Below the pieces are notes generated by a model. It was not told the origin of the DNA. It searched no databases and saw only the letters and a program-made list of their open reading frames with translations. This document shows, piece after piece, positions 8,074 through 18,012 of a stretch of 64,000 bases of DNA. This DNA comes from an uncultured Photobacterium sp. (GTDB taxonomy: Bacteria > Pseudomonadota > Gammaproteobacteria > Enterobacterales > Vibrionaceae). The stretch spans positions 1 through 64,000 of the forward strand of contig NZ_CAMRAN010000008.1 of the NCBI RefSeq assembly GCF_947039875.1, given 5' to 3'. A program made the position numbers and the translations under genes. Each line of letters opens with the position of its first letter. The stretch's first letter is position 1.

Positions 8074-10209
8074 TTAGAAATCGTAATTAAGGTTGATACC
8101 AAAGTTACGTCCAGGCTGACTACGACGATCGATACCATCAGTCGTTTTGCTTGCACCTGCCAGATCTTGATATTCCCAATACTCTTTATCTAACGCATTA
8201 AACAATCCCGCACGAATAGTCATATCTTTTACTGGATGATAATACGTCGTTAAATCAACTACGGTGTAGCCAGCAACATTTAGATTATTTTTATCTTGCC
8301 AATTATCTTTTGCTGCAACCATCTTAACATCTAAGGCCGTTCCCCACGCTTCATTAGGGGCATCATAACCGACACCAACCACTGAGGTTAACGGTGCGAT
8401 CGTATCAAGTGTTTTACCTGTTTGTTTATCTTCACCATCAATGTATGCAACAGATACTTTTGCGTAAGTCCCCATTGGCGCATTAATAATTTCATCTAAC
8501 CACACATTCGCCGATAGTTCTGCACCGTAGATACGGGCTTTATCTATATTTTCATTGGTCGTAATGTCGATATTATTAGAGTTTGTTGTCACTTTCTGAA
8601 TAAAATTAGAATAATCATTATAGTAAACAGATGCCGTTACATTACCGATACGATTTTCTGCACGTAATCCTAACTCATAAGAATTACTTTCTTCAGGTTT
8701 AAGGTTAGGGTTTGATTTAATAATATACCCATGTGCAATATTATTTTTGTCGTAATACATTTCATAAAGTGTTGGCGCTCTAAATCCTTGGCTGTATTGA
8801 GCATAAGTACTGAAATTATCGTTCCAATGGTATACCGCACCTAAACGAGCAGTAAATGCTTCACTTTTATGATCTTGCAAACCAGAATTTGAATCGGGCT
8901 TAGCTTCAAATTCATCATAACGTGCGCCAGCTGTTACCACGGCTTTATCATTAAGCATGAAGATCTGATCTTGAATAAACACGCCACGTTTTTCAGATTT
9001 CGCCTTCGGCACTTCTGTCGGCCCTGGCTTAGAAGTGCCATTATCTACATTATAATCAATGTAATTTAAATCAAACTCATCATTGACGATCGTCGCACCG
9101 TAAGTCAGTTTGTGGCGTGATTGCGTTAACTCAATGGCTTTAGCAAACTGAATATCAAATTGCTTACTGGTATCTTCCCCTTCACGATAACGGTTACGAT
9201 TACCAAACATATCGGTATGATCATAATTATCATGTTGGCTATGTTGTTGTTGCCAATTGACTTGCCATTTTAATGAGTCAAACACGGCATTATTCGCTAG
9301 CCATTCATGCTCAAAACCAAATCGTTTACGGTTATCCTCATCAACAGCACGTGTTTTAGTATAAGTAAAGCCTGGCATAACAGTATAGCCATCACGAGAC
9401 AAAATATCGCCATTAGCACTACGCGTATAATACTCACTCGTAAATCCAATACGGTTAGCGTTGTTAATCTGATAAAATGCTTTCGCTAACACATTATGCG
9501 ATTCTATATTCAATGGTTCAGCTGACTTACGGTTTATCCCTTTGCTGTTGTCATGGGTATCGTAAGCATCGGTCTCATGGCCATTACGGTAGGTATAGAT
9601 GAACATTGTCTCTAAGTCACCAATTTGCTTAGCCGCTTCAACACCTAACTTATATTGATCATCAGCACTGGCGTAACCACTCTTTAAACCTACATGCGAT
9701 GATTCACCTTTTAATAAATCTTCAGGATTTTTAGTACGCATGATCACTGTGCCACCCAAAGCATCACTGCCATATAAGGTTGATGTTGGCCCCTTATTGA
9801 TTTCAATTGCTTTTAATGTATCAATTTCATAATTATTGCTATTTTTACGCATTGCATCTGCGCCGGGGTTATAAGATGTTGGTTGTTCAACACCATCAAC
9901 TAATACTTTAACGCGACTGCCTTTCATTCCTCGAATGGTAATATCTTCCATACCAAATCGCCCCTGACCATTGACTGAAACCCCTGGCTCATATTTCAAT
10001 GCTTGCTTTACATCAGCAGCTAAATTTTTATTCATTTGTTCAGAAGTAATTTTAGCAACAGAGGCGGGTATATTTTTTATCGATTCTTCTGTTCGAGTAC
10101 CTGAAACAACAATTTCATCAAATTGAGAAACGCTATCTTGCGCATAAAGTGATGGTGAAGAAAATGCCATAACGAGTGAACTAGCGATAAGTGTCAGTTG
10201 TTTGTTCAT
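8074..10209 (-). CDS. hutA: TonB-dependent haem/haemoglobin receptor
   Basis: About 711 residues. An outer-membrane gated barrel that takes up haem using TonB energy. A signal peptide ends near SLYAQ, followed by a TonB-box-like DEIVVSGT, a plug domain (about 40-160), and a beta-barrel ending in aromatic YDF. The haem-receptor motifs FRAP and NPNL are visible in GFRAPTLYEMYYDKN and KSNPNLKPEES, the pattern of the haemoglobin/haem receptor family (HutA/HemR). The ATG at 10209 has an upstream AGGGA; a frame six codons longer has weaker support. A Fur-like box lies just upstream, so iron repression is expected. The uptake partners (tonB, exbBD, hutBCD) are at 58.7-63.5 kb. Confidence 0.9.
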   Translation of the reverse strand: MNKQLTLIASSLVMAFSSPSLYAQDSVSQFDEIVVSGTRTEESIKNIPASVAKITSEQMNKNLAADVKQALKYEPGVSVNGQGRFGMEDITIRGMKGSRVKVLVDGVEQPTSYNPGADAMRKNSNNYEIDTLKAIEINKGPTSTLYGSDALGGTVIMRTKNPEDLLKGESSHVGLKSGYASADDQYKLGVEAAKQIGDLETMFIYTYRNGHETDAYDTHDNSKGINRKSAEPLNIESHNVLAKAFYQINNANRIGFTSEYYTRSANGDILSRDGYTVMPGFTYTKTRAVDEDNRKRFGFEHEWLANNAVFDSLKWQVNWQQQHSQHDNYDHTDMFGNRNRYREGEDTSKQFDIQFAKAIELTQSRHKLTYGATIVNDEFDLNYIDYNVDNGTSKPGPTEVPKAKSEKRGVFIQDQIFMLNDKAVVTAGARYDEFEAKPDSNSGLQDHKSEAFTARLGAVYHWNDNFSTYAQYSQGFRAPTLYEMYYDKNNIAHGYIIKSNPNLKPEESNSYELGLRAENRIGNVTASVYYNDYSNFIQKVTTNSNNIDITTNENIDKARIYGAELSANVWLDEIINAPMGTYAKVSVAYIDGEDKQTGKTLDTIAPLTSVVGVGYDAPNEAWGTALDVKMVAAKDNWQDKNNLNVAGYTVVDLTTYYHPVKDMTIRAGLFNALDKEYWEYQDLAGASKTTDGIDRRSQPGRNFGINLNYDF

Positions 10210-10266
10210 AATTCCCTGCTTTAACAATAATCCGACAATGTAATTCGACGATGATTATACATGCGC

Positions 10267-10293
10267 AAATGATAATTACTATCATTATCATTG
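10267..10293 (-). promoter_or_regulatory. Fur box upstream of hutA
   Basis: AAATGATAATTACTATCATTATCATT closely resembles the GATAATGATAATCATTATC Fur consensus, about 60 bp before the hutA start. It predicts repression when iron is plentiful. Confidence 0.75.
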
Positions 10294-10525
10294 GTATTAT
10301 CGATTAAAAATAAGCAGATTTTTAAACTAATTAACTATTTGAATGAATGAAAATAAACCAGCTGATTACATATCCATCTATCACAGACGAAAACAATAAA
10401 AACTGATAAAATCGCAGCCAATGTTCTTGCATATAACAATATTGGTTGTTAGTATGCGCCCTCGTTTTACGATACTAAGTAAGGTCGCATTACTTAGTAA
10501 ATTATTAAATCAAAGAGTATTGATT

Positions 10526-10804
10526 ATGAAATTTAATGCAATTGTACGTACAGACCTTGGTAAAGGTGCGAGCCGCCGCCTACGTCTTACTGAACACTTC
10601 CCTGCAATCGTTTACGGTGGCGAAGCTGCACCAGTAGCTATCACTCTTAAGCACAGTGATATCATCAACCAAATGGATAAGCCTGAGTTCTACGAAGGTT
10701 TTGTTCTTGTAATCGATGGCCAGGAAGTTAAGGTTAAGCCTCAAGACATCCAACGTCACGTGTACAAGCCAAAGGTTGAGCACATGGACTTTAAACGCAT
10801 CTAA
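10526..10804 (+). CDS. rplY: 50S ribosomal protein L25 (short form)
   Basis: 92 residues starting [20 protein letters not shown], the short L25 form found in gammaproteobacteria, without the CTC-type C-terminal extension. It binds 5S rRNA on the large subunit. The start is the ATG at 10526; the frame is open upstream, but the conserved N-terminus begins here. Codon use is that of a highly expressed gene. A promoter-like TTGCAT near 10426 may drive it. A compact terminator follows at once, so it is monocistronic. Confidence 0.95.
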   Translation: MKFNAIVRTDLGKGASRRLRLTEHFPAIVYGGEAAPVAITLKHSDIINQMDKPEFYEGFVLVIDGQEVKVKPQDIQRHVYKPKVEHMDFKRI

Positions 10805-10825
10805 TTGCGTGTTCATAAAACTCTT

Positions 10826-10855
10826 CAAAAAAGCACTCTTCGGAGTGCTTTTTTA
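10826..10855. terminator. rplY terminator (bidirectional)
   Basis: AAGCACTC-TTCG-GAGTGCTT with T-runs on both sides: a very stable UUCG tetraloop hairpin shared with the convergent DUF1289 gene. Confidence 0.92.
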
Positions 10856-11128
10856 TGGCTTCGATTTTTGAATATCATCAAATATAAATTGTTGTTGCGG
10901 TGATGAAATACGACTCTCTTGAGTATCAGTATTTCGCTGACGACGCATAATACGTAAATAGCGCTGTCGGCATAATTTTATAACGTTAATCTTTTGATCT
11001 GCAGTCATCTGTTGCCAATAAAATCGCTCATCCCGACTTCGATAACATCCTTTACAATAACCGCGATTATTTACCTGACAACAGCCAACGCAAGGACTTG
11101 GCACATCAAAAAAATCAAGTTGCTCCAT
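10853..11128 (-). CDS. DUF1289 domain-containing protein
   Basis: 91 residues. The N-terminal half carries the DUF1289 cysteine pattern SPCVGCCQVNNRGYCKGCYRSRDE (five cysteines, suggesting a metal site), followed by an Arg-rich helix (LCRQRYLRIMRRQR) and a polar tail. Family function is unknown. It is probably cytoplasmic, with no signal peptide. It faces rplY across the shared terminator, and its 3' end overlaps the edge of that hairpin. Confidence 0.8.
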   Translation of the reverse strand: MEQLDFFDVPSPCVGCCQVNNRGYCKGCYRSRDERFYWQQMTADQKINVIKLCRQRYLRIMRRQRNTDTQESRISSPQQQFIFDDIQKSKP

Positions 11129-11394
11129 GTTGCTTCACTCTTTAATGACTCTATTCTCCTTTCTTGATCATAAACCATTCTCCACCATCCGCATTTAAAT
11201 CGTAGATAAAGCCAAAAAATGTTATTAAAGCAATAATGTTGTGTTTATTGTTAATATTAATTGTTATTATTGTGTGTTGATCTTTAGTCACTAATTCTGC
11301 TAAGGTTATTAGCATTGTCACGGCAGATAATTATTTATCACTTAAATGTCTGTATTTATTGATTGGAAAACAAAGACATTAACTGGAGGGAACC

Positions 11395-11712
11395 ATGGAT
11401 TTTTTCGTACCATTGGCTAAAAGTTTTGATCAAGCACAATCTGTTTATTTATCGATTGCAGAACATGTATCAGCCCCAACACCAACGAATGATAAGCGTA
11501 TTCAAAAATTAGTCTGGACCCATGAAGGTGTTGAATGCATTGGTGAAATAGGACAATTACCACCTGAAGTTTTTCGTGCTAATGACGAAATTTTAGCGAT
11601 TTTTGAATGTGATAATGTTTATAAAATTTGTACTCAAAATCGTGGGGTTATTAATTTTGATCCTATTTTAGCAAGTAGAGATACTGTAAAACACATCACT
11701 TATTTTGACTAA
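11395..11712 (+). CDS. Conserved hypothetical protein, 105 aa
   Basis: I do not recognise this protein. It has a strong Shine-Dalgarno (ACTGGAGGGAACC before the ATG). The sequence is acidic and globular, with no signal peptide or membrane segment and three cysteines (VECIGEIG, IFECDN, KICTQN). A C-terminal hairpin-like terminator follows at 11729. It stands alone between the DUF1289 gene and polB. The good ribosome site and clean terminator support a real gene. Confidence 0.6.
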   Translation: MDFFVPLAKSFDQAQSVYLSIAEHVSAPTPTNDKRIQKLVWTHEGVECIGEIGQLPPEVFRANDEILAIFECDNVYKICTQNRGVINFDPILASRDTVKHITYFD

Positions 11713-11728
11713 CTGTCTTTAGTTCAAA

Positions 11729-11759
11729 TAAAAGCGCGCTCAATACAGCGCGTTTTCAT
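11729..11759. terminator. Terminator between the 105-aa gene and polB
   Basis: GCGCGCT pairs with AGCGCGT around a short loop and is followed by TTTTC. Short but GC-rich. Confidence 0.55.
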
Positions 11760-11766
11760 TGTGCTA

Positions 11767-14151
11767 CTAAAATAGACCTAGCTGTGATGCCGTTATATTA
11801 TCGAACGATTTTCCTATAAAAATAAGAATACCATCGGCTACAGGCTTTAATTGTTTTTCTAAATAATGATTATAATCAATCGCGTTTTGGCGATATTCAA
11901 TAGGTTCTGCACCTGAAGTTGTAAATACGTATTCTATCACACCTTTTTGTTGATATTGCAACGGACGCCCCAGCTTAGTATTCATTTCATCTGCCAATCT
12001 TGCCGCACGTACTTGTGGTGGAATATTTTTTTGATAATCATCTAAATTACGTCGTAAACGCTTACGGTAAACTAATTGATCATCAAACTCCCCAGCCAAC
12101 GTTCGATTGGTATAATCACGCACATAATCATCAACATCGAGATCATGAAAGACCATTGAATATAATGTTTGCTGAAAATGTTGAGCTAATGGTGTCCAGT
12201 CTGTGCGTACGGTTTCTAAACCTTTAAATACCATTTGCTCACTATCACCTCGCCACACAAGTCCTGCATAACGTTTTTTACTGCCCGTTTCTTGGCCGCG
12301 AATTGTTGGCATTAAAAATTTATGATAGTGCGTTTCATATTCAATTTCTAATGCAGATACTAAGCCGTATTGCTGCTGTAAATGTTGTTGCCACCATTGG
12401 TTGATATGTTCAACCAGTGCATTACCAATATGAGTTGCATCTTGCTGAGAATGGGCTTTTTTTAGCGAAACAAAGGTTGAATCTGTATCGCCATAAATCA
12501 CTTCATAGCCTTTCACTTCAATCAGCTCACGAGTGAGCTTCATAATTTCATGACCGCGCATCGTAATTGATGATGCTAAGCGGTGATCAAAAAAACGACA
12601 GCCTGATGAACCTAACACCCCATAAAACGAGTTCATGATAATCTTAATTGCTTGTGAAAAGGCTTTATCGCCCTCTTTTTTAGCACGATCACGGGCAGCC
12701 CATAACAATTCAATCATCTCAGGTAAAAAATGACGTGTTCGATGAAATTGACCACCACGAAAACCAGCAATGGCTTGATGTTCAGCTTTTCCCTCTTCTA
12801 ATAATAAGCCTTCAACTAATCCCATTGGATCGATCCTGAATGATCGAATAATAGAGGGATACAGTGACTTAAAATCCAAGACTAGCACAGAGTCATATAA
12901 TCCGGGCTTAGAATCCATGACATAACCACCAGGACTGGCGATCCAATTATCACTTTCAAGGTTAGGAGCAATATAGCCTGCACGATGTAACTGCGGCATA
13001 TAAAGATTGGTAAATGCCGCAACTGAACCACCAATACGATCAAGCTCCACCCCCGTAAGGCGGCTTCGCTCTATCGCAAACTCTAACAAATGTGTCTGCT
13101 TAAAGATTCGTGTCACTAACTTACAGTCTTGTAGGTTATATGTCGCCAGTGATAATTTGTCGTGCTTAAACATATGGTTAATTTCCGCCATACGATCATG
13201 CACATTATGAATGGCTTTACCTTCACCTAATAACTCTTGCGCTACCGCTTCTAATGACCATGAGCGAAAATTATAAGATGCAGTTTTTAAGGTATCAATA
13301 CCATCCATCACCACTCGGCCAGGAATACTGATAAAGCCTTGATTGGCATTTTGAGTCGACCGTCGATAATGCGGAGTTTGTTTACCTCGACCGATACGAA
13401 GACTAATTTTATTCCATTCCGCACGATGCAATAGTAATCGAAAATCAAAATCAATCACATTCCAGCCAATAATAATGTCTGGATCGTACTCAATAAACCA
13501 TGCTTCTAGTGCCAACAATAATGCTTTTTCGTCAGCCACCCATTCAATATTAAGTTCAGAATTAGGTTGATAATCAGCGGGCTGATCTCCCACCATAATG
13601 ACGCGACTGTCCATCTGGCTATGAAAACCAATCGAGTATAAAATACCTTTTTCTGAACACTCAATATCGAGTGATACTAAGCTCAGTTCGGGGATATAAT
13701 CTGCCGCTTTGGCCTTTGTAAATAATACGTCACGGTATCCATTACGCTGCTTTACATCTCCCGTAAAAGCAACCCCGCCGCGAATAAAACGTTCCATCAA
13801 AAAGCGATCAGCTAATCGAATATCCGCTTCAAATGCCTGAATACCCTCAGCTTGTAAGCTTTTACTAATAGCGTAATTATCACGAATAGTATCACTATAG
13901 CAACCAACGATATCCTGATGCTGAAATGTTTTTAGGGTTAATGGCTTCCATTGCACTTGAATATTAGCCGCTCGAATAATATCCATAGCTTGCTGTTGCT
14001 GATGAGCACAAATAAAGAGTACTGGTTTATCGCCAACAATAGATAATCGACAAGGGCCTGTGGCGGTTTTTACCCACAAAACAATTTCCGTTTGTCCTTT
14101 TATGTCTCGACTTTGACGAGTTAATACAAACCCGGTTGAATTTGACTGCAA
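11767..14151 (-). CDS. polB: DNA polymerase II (family B)
   Basis: 794 residues, the normal size for Pol II. It is a family B polymerase used in damage bypass and replication restart. The 3'-5' exonuclease motif DIE is in VSLDIECSEKG, with IIGWNVIDFDFRLL as Exo II. Polymerase motifs are DFKSLYPSIIRSFRIDP and YGDTDSTFV with the catalytic Asp pair. The start is TTG at 14151, following GAGGT at good spacing; no better ATG lies near it. E. coli polB is LexA-controlled, but I saw no good LexA box here. Confidence 0.95.
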   Translation of the reverse strand: MQSNSTGFVLTRQSRDIKGQTEIVLWVKTATGPCRLSIVGDKPVLFICAHQQQQAMDIIRAANIQVQWKPLTLKTFQHQDIVGCYSDTIRDNYAISKSLQAEGIQAFEADIRLADRFLMERFIRGGVAFTGDVKQRNGYRDVLFTKAKAADYIPELSLVSLDIECSEKGILYSIGFHSQMDSRVIMVGDQPADYQPNSELNIEWVADEKALLLALEAWFIEYDPDIIIGWNVIDFDFRLLLHRAEWNKISLRIGRGKQTPHYRRSTQNANQGFISIPGRVVMDGIDTLKTASYNFRSWSLEAVAQELLGEGKAIHNVHDRMAEINHMFKHDKLSLATYNLQDCKLVTRIFKQTHLLEFAIERSRLTGVELDRIGGSVAAFTNLYMPQLHRAGYIAPNLESDNWIASPGGYVMDSKPGLYDSVLVLDFKSLYPSIIRSFRIDPMGLVEGLLLEEGKAEHQAIAGFRGGQFHRTRHFLPEMIELLWAARDRAKKEGDKAFSQAIKIIMNSFYGVLGSSGCRFFDHRLASSITMRGHEIMKLTRELIEVKGYEVIYGDTDSTFVSLKKAHSQQDATHIGNALVEHINQWWQQHLQQQYGLVSALEIEYETHYHKFLMPTIRGQETGSKKRYAGLVWRGDSEQMVFKGLETVRTDWTPLAQHFQQTLYSMVFHDLDVDDYVRDYTNRTLAGEFDDQLVYRKRLRRNLDDYQKNIPPQVRAARLADEMNTKLGRPLQYQQKGVIEYVFTTSGAEPIEYRQNAIDYNHYLEKQLKPVADGILIFIGKSFDNITASQLGLF

Positions 14152-14189
14152 AGAAACCTCAATCTAACCTTGATACGACAAAATAAGTG

Positions 14190-14960
14190 TTAACCAATTT
14201 TTCGCTCGATATTATTAAACTCATTCACAATCCATGCCCCAAATTGCGATAGCATAAAAATAGACGCTTTCTTTGGCACTTGTGGGCCATTAATTAACAC
14301 AAATAATCGTTCAATCTCTGTTACTTTATTTGGATAGCGTGCCAGAAAAAAATTCGCGCATTGTTGATCAGTATATGCCCAATCATCAACATCAATAGCC
14401 ACCAGCATAAAACAACTTCTTAGCATTTTTTTACCCGCGCACCGACAATAATATTGGTATTCAGTGATACTTTTAGTGCGTCTAATCTGTTGTTCTATAG
14501 CAACTAAAGCCGCGGCAATATCGTGATTAAACGCTTTTGCTATTTCCCAACAAGGTTCAAAATCACCAAATTGTTCACTAAGATTAATACCATATAAACA
14601 CACGCTACAATGTTTTAGCCAAAAACCCCATTTAAAGATAGATGCAATAGATAACACATCATCAAGCAGTACCCATGTAATATCAACCGCTGAGATCACA
14701 GGATAATTATGGCTTAATGCCTGCGACACACAGGCAATACGATGTTGCTCTTCCACTGTTAACGGTGATGTGATCACCACGGTCAGATTCAAATCGGACA
14801 CACCACTTGTTGCCTGCCGATATGCAATGCTGCCATTCAGATAAATACTGTGTAAGGCTGTTAATTGAGATTGTAAATCTGTAACAGCTGCCATAAGCAA
14901 TGGCATAAAATCTAATTGAAAAGAGGTTTGACTATCTAACCGAGGTAAAAACTTAGCCAC
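14190..14960 (-). CDS. Nucleotidyltransferase-like protein
   Basis: 256 residues. The N-terminal part carries a nucleotidyltransferase-fold motif, NGSIAYRQATSGVSDLNLTVV: the GS pair and first acidic residue fit, but the second Asp of the usual DxD is Asn, so catalysis may be altered. The C-terminal half is helical and resembles the tail of aminoglycoside nucleotidyltransferase relatives. The start is GTG at 14960 with a weak ribosome site. It lies 38 bp upstream of polB and could be co-transcribed with it. The substrate is unknown. Confidence 0.6.
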   Translation of the reverse strand: MAKFLPRLDSQTSFQLDFMPLLMAAVTDLQSQLTALHSIYLNGSIAYRQATSGVSDLNLTVVITSPLTVEEQHRIACVSQALSHNYPVISAVDITWVLLDDVLSIASIFKWGFWLKHCSVCLYGINLSEQFGDFEPCWEIAKAFNHDIAAALVAIEQQIRRTKSITEYQYYCRCAGKKMLRSCFMLVAIDVDDWAYTDQQCANFFLARYPNKVTEIERLFVLINGPQVPKKASIFMLSQFGAWIVNEFNNIERKIG

Positions 14961-15176
14961 AAAACATACTCATTACATCAACTAATACATATTAATGACA
15001 TTTAATTATCAATCTCGGTCATTAACTTACTAAATAAACACCACTATTTTCCCCTACTATATCGACCTCAAGCATGATAATCATCAGTTTCGCTAACGAT
15101 TATCGCTAAATATCGCATATTCCAAGGGTTTCGGTATAATAACACTACTAAACACAGATAGAGATCAATCAGTATC

Positions 15177-15503
15177 ATGGAAACAGAAAACCTTATTTCA
15201 TACGATGATGTTATTGACGTTGCATACGATATTTTTCTAGAAATGGCAGCGGATAACTTAGAGCCAGCTGATGTATTGCTTTTTACCATGCAATTTGATG
15301 ATCGCGGCGCTGCTGAAGTTGTTGAAACCCGTGATGATTGGGAAGAACATTTAGCGTGTGAAATCGATAAAGACCTTTACGCAGAAGTATGTGTCGGCCT
15401 AGTTAACGAAGAAAATGACGAACTTGACGATGTTTTTGCTCGTTTATTGATCAGCCGCGATCCTGAAAACAAAGGCTGTCATATTTTATGGAAGCGTGAC
15501 TAA
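15177..15503 (+). CDS. yciU: YciU-family dsDNA-mimic protein (DUF440)
   Basis: 108 residues, strongly acidic throughout (for example YDDVIDVAYDIFLEMAADNLEPADVLLF and EENDELDDVF). It matches the HI1450/YciU family, small proteins whose surface charge imitates double-stranded DNA and which are thought to sequester DNA-binding proteins. Cytoplasmic and monocistronic, with a terminator directly after it. Confidence 0.88.
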   Translation: METENLISYDDVIDVAYDIFLEMAADNLEPADVLLFTMQFDDRGAAEVVETRDDWEEHLACEIDKDLYAEVCVGLVNEENDELDDVFARLLISRDPENKGCHILWKRD

Positions 15504-15522
15504 GTCAATACGCTATCTATAA

Positions 15523-15581
15523 AAAAGGCGCGGAATACACTTTCAACTGTTAATGAGTTAGAAAGTTATATTCTGCGCCTT
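15523..15581. terminator. Bidirectional terminator between yciU and emrD
   Basis: A long imperfect stem: AAAGGCGC, GAATA and ACTTTC pair with GAAAGT, TATTC and GCGCCTTT, with T-runs outside. It serves the two convergent genes. Confidence 0.8.
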
Positions 15582-15616
15582 TACTTTTCTGACGGCTTAA
15601 TTAATCGTCGATAGTA

Positions 15617-16831
15617 TTAGCTAGCCAGAATCGTCGTATCTTGTTTACTGTAACGGATCCACCATAAACTCAGGATGACAATAATAGCCATCACCGACAT
15701 TACTACACCTAAGCTAAATTGGCTTTGTGCACTCATAAATGACGCCGTTAATGTTGCAGCTCCTGCGCCCACATTTTGTAAGCCACCTAGCACTGCGCCC
15801 GCGGTTCCTGCATGATTAGGGAACGGTTGTACTGCCGCTGTCGTCGCAACAGGACATAACATACCTGTACCAACAAAATACAAAAACGCACCACCAATCA
15901 AACTCTTGATTGTAATTAAGCCTGCAAATCCAGGTATAATAATTGTCACCGCACCCAGCACAAGTGCAATCATGCCGATAACCAACACACGATCAATACC
16001 GAGGCGTCGAACTAATCGACCAGATAGCCATGCGCCGCCTAAATATCCAGGTAAAGGCAAAATAAACAACCAACTTACAGTGATAGGATCTAATTTCAAT
16101 ACACTACCCAATAACACACCCGCTGATGCTTCAAACACCGCAATACCGGCAAAGGTAGCAATAAGACAAATCACATAGCCTTGAAAACGACGATTACTTA
16201 ATACATAACGGTAGCTCACAAGTACACGCTCAGCATGACGTTTTTCTGGCGGTAATGTTTCGGTAAAGTATTTCATCATCGCAACAGTAACGACAACACC
16301 AAGGGCTAATAGAAAAGCATACACCGATTCCCAGCCAAAATGCTTCGAAAGATAACCGCCTAACACTGGGGCAATCAGTGGTGATAAAATAACCCCCATG
16401 CTAATTAAACTATTCGCTTGGTGTAAATCATCACCATCATAACTATCACGAGGCACAGTACGACACATCGCACCACTACAACCGGTGCCACAACCTTGAA
16501 TAAACGTAGCAACAAGGAACCAATGGAAATTCGATGACAATAATGCGCCAAGGCTACCAATAAGGAAGATCACCATGCCGGAAATAATGACCGGACGACG
16601 TCCAATACGATCAGATAATGGACCATAAATAAACTGTGATAACCCGTAGGGAATAAGATATACAGCCATTACCGCTTGTAAGTAAGCAGATTTGATCGAG
16701 AAAAATGTCGCCATGTCAGGAATAGCTGGCACATACATTGTTTGTGTCATTTGTCCCACAGCAACTAAAATAATAAGTAAGAATAATAACTTACCCATGT
16801 TGCTAGCCGAAGATTGCTTAATCACAACCAT
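15617..16831 (-). CDS. emrD: Multidrug efflux MFS transporter EmrD
   Basis: About 404 residues with 12 predicted membrane segments. An inner-membrane proton-driven drug exporter of the Bcr/CflA family. The start of the mature sequence (LFLLIILVAVGQMTQTMYVPAIPDMA) and the loop YGPLSDRIGRRPVI align closely with E. coli EmrD. The start is uncertain: TTG at 16840, ATG at 16831 and GTG at 16822 share a GAGGGTG region, and I chose the ATG. Monocistronic, facing yciU. Confidence 0.88.
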   Translation of the reverse strand: MVVIKQSSASNMGKLLFLLIILVAVGQMTQTMYVPAIPDMATFFSIKSAYLQAVMAVYLIPYGLSQFIYGPLSDRIGRRPVIISGMVIFLIGSLGALLSSNFHWFLVATFIQGCGTGCSGAMCRTVPRDSYDGDDLHQANSLISMGVILSPLIAPVLGGYLSKHFGWESVYAFLLALGVVVTVAMMKYFTETLPPEKRHAERVLVSYRYVLSNRRFQGYVICLIATFAGIAVFEASAGVLLGSVLKLDPITVSWLFILPLPGYLGGAWLSGRLVRRLGIDRVLVIGMIALVLGAVTIIIPGFAGLITIKSLIGGAFLYFVGTGMLCPVATTAAVQPFPNHAGTAGAVLGGLQNVGAGAATLTASFMSAQSQFSLGVVMSVMAIIVILSLWWIRYSKQDTTILAS

Positions 16832-17103
16832 CACCCTCAAAAAAATTAATATTGTTCGTTAATTATTGATAATCAACATATTAAATAAGAAGAAAAATAT
16901 AGAATAGAGTATCTTTGCTATTGAAGACGAAGCTGGTTCGTTTAAATAGTATCTATGCCTGTAAAATCAGCGCAAATAGTAGTCTTCTGATCAGTAACTA
17001 ACAAGTGAATCTTGTTGATAACGCACGATAGTTTATTATGAAGTGCATTAGAAAAACTAATCTGTAGCAAATATTGGTTTTTAGATGCAATTTTTAGTTA
17101 AAA

Positions 17104-17149
17104 AAAGCCTCATAATACTTTCAACAATAGAAAAATATCATGAGGCTAT
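17104..17149 (-). terminator. ribA terminator
   Basis: AGCCTCAT pairs with ATGAGGCT and is followed by TTTTTTTAAC in the minus direction, just past the ribA stop. The rest of the 16832-17164 gap shows no gene or recognisable element. Confidence 0.75.
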
Positions 17150-17164
17150 TTTATTTTATAAATA

Positions 17165-17761
17165 TTAGTCAAATTTTAAGCGATGCTTACCGTGTGAAGC
17201 TTTCACTTTTAAATAATTTTCATTGCCGTCTTTAACATGTGCTTTTGTACCAACCACTTCAACGATATTGATACCATTTTCTTCTAAGTCACAAATCTTT
17301 TTCGGATTGTTAGTCACTAAACGTACTTCATTGATGCCTAATGCTCTCAACATTTGTGCCGCTTCAGAGAATTCACGCAAGTCATCACCAAAACCAAGAT
17401 GATTATTCGCCTCATAGGTATTCATACCTTGAGTCTGTAATTCATAAGCATCGATTTTATTATATAAGCCAATGCCACGCCCTTCTTGGCGCAAGTAAAG
17501 AATGATGCCGCCAACTTTACCCATTTTCTCAATAGTTTCATCAAGTTGCTCGCCACAATCACAACGTGAAGAATGGAAAACATCGCCCGTTAAACATTCT
17601 GAATGCATACGAACCAGCGGGGCTAGCGTTTTATCTGCACCTTGAAAAATAATAGCGACATGTTCTTTTCCTGATTCAAGGCCATTGAACGAAAGCAATT
17701 CAGCGGGGATATTGCTGTTAAGACCTACTTTAAAAGGCACTCTTGCCCTAACATTTACCAT
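17165..17761 (-). CDS. ribA: GTP cyclohydrolase II
   Basis: 198 residues. First committed step of riboflavin synthesis: GTP to 2,5-diamino-6-ribosylamino-pyrimidinone phosphate, formate and pyrophosphate. Zinc ligands are the three cysteines of [15 protein letters not shown] with the preceding SECLTGD; the catalytic RQEGRGIGL loop is present. The single-domain length fits RibA and not a RibBA fusion. The start at 17761 has AGGA at proper spacing; a start five codons upstream lacks one. A small hairpin in the leader (17783-17805) is the only regulatory hint; there is no FMN riboswitch. Confidence 0.94.
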   Translation of the reverse strand: MVNVRARVPFKVGLNSNIPAELLSFNGLESGKEHVAIIFQGADKTLAPLVRMHSECLTGDVFHSSRCDCGEQLDETIEKMGKVGGIILYLRQEGRGIGLYNKIDAYELQTQGMNTYEANNHLGFGDDLREFSEAAQMLRALGINEVRLVTNNPKKICDLEENGINIVEVVGTKAHVKDGNENYLKVKASHGKHRLKFD

Positions 17762-17782
17762 ATTCTTCCTAAGCATTTCTTC

Positions 17783-17805
17783 ATACCTCTGTCGTAGGGA
17801 GGTAT
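17783..17805 (-). promoter_or_regulatory. Leader hairpin upstream of ribA
   Basis: ATACCTC and GAGGTAT form a perfect 7-bp stem with a 9-nt loop, ending about 20 nt before the ribA start. It could affect ribosome access. No poly-U follows, so it is not a terminator. Confidence 0.4.
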
Positions 17806-18012
17806 TTGATTATGACTAAATAATACCGACATTAGGGTACTAACAACAACAAAACCAATCAGGATCATTGATCCTATCAATTCTGAATGCGTTACATTAC
17901 CACTTAGCACCCTAAATATAAATGTTATATTATAACAATTTTTAACGATGAACGGTATTGCTGCTAAAATGATAAAATAAATACACCTTTAATGTCCACG
18001 CAAAGCTAATAA

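Noticed and set aside
14152-14189. LexA box in front of polB
   Set aside because: Looked for because E. coli polB is SOS-controlled; no CTGT-N8-ACAG pattern occurs near the start.
17762-17960. FMN riboswitch upstream of ribA
   Set aside because: None of the conserved RFN-element blocks are present; only a small local hairpin is seen.
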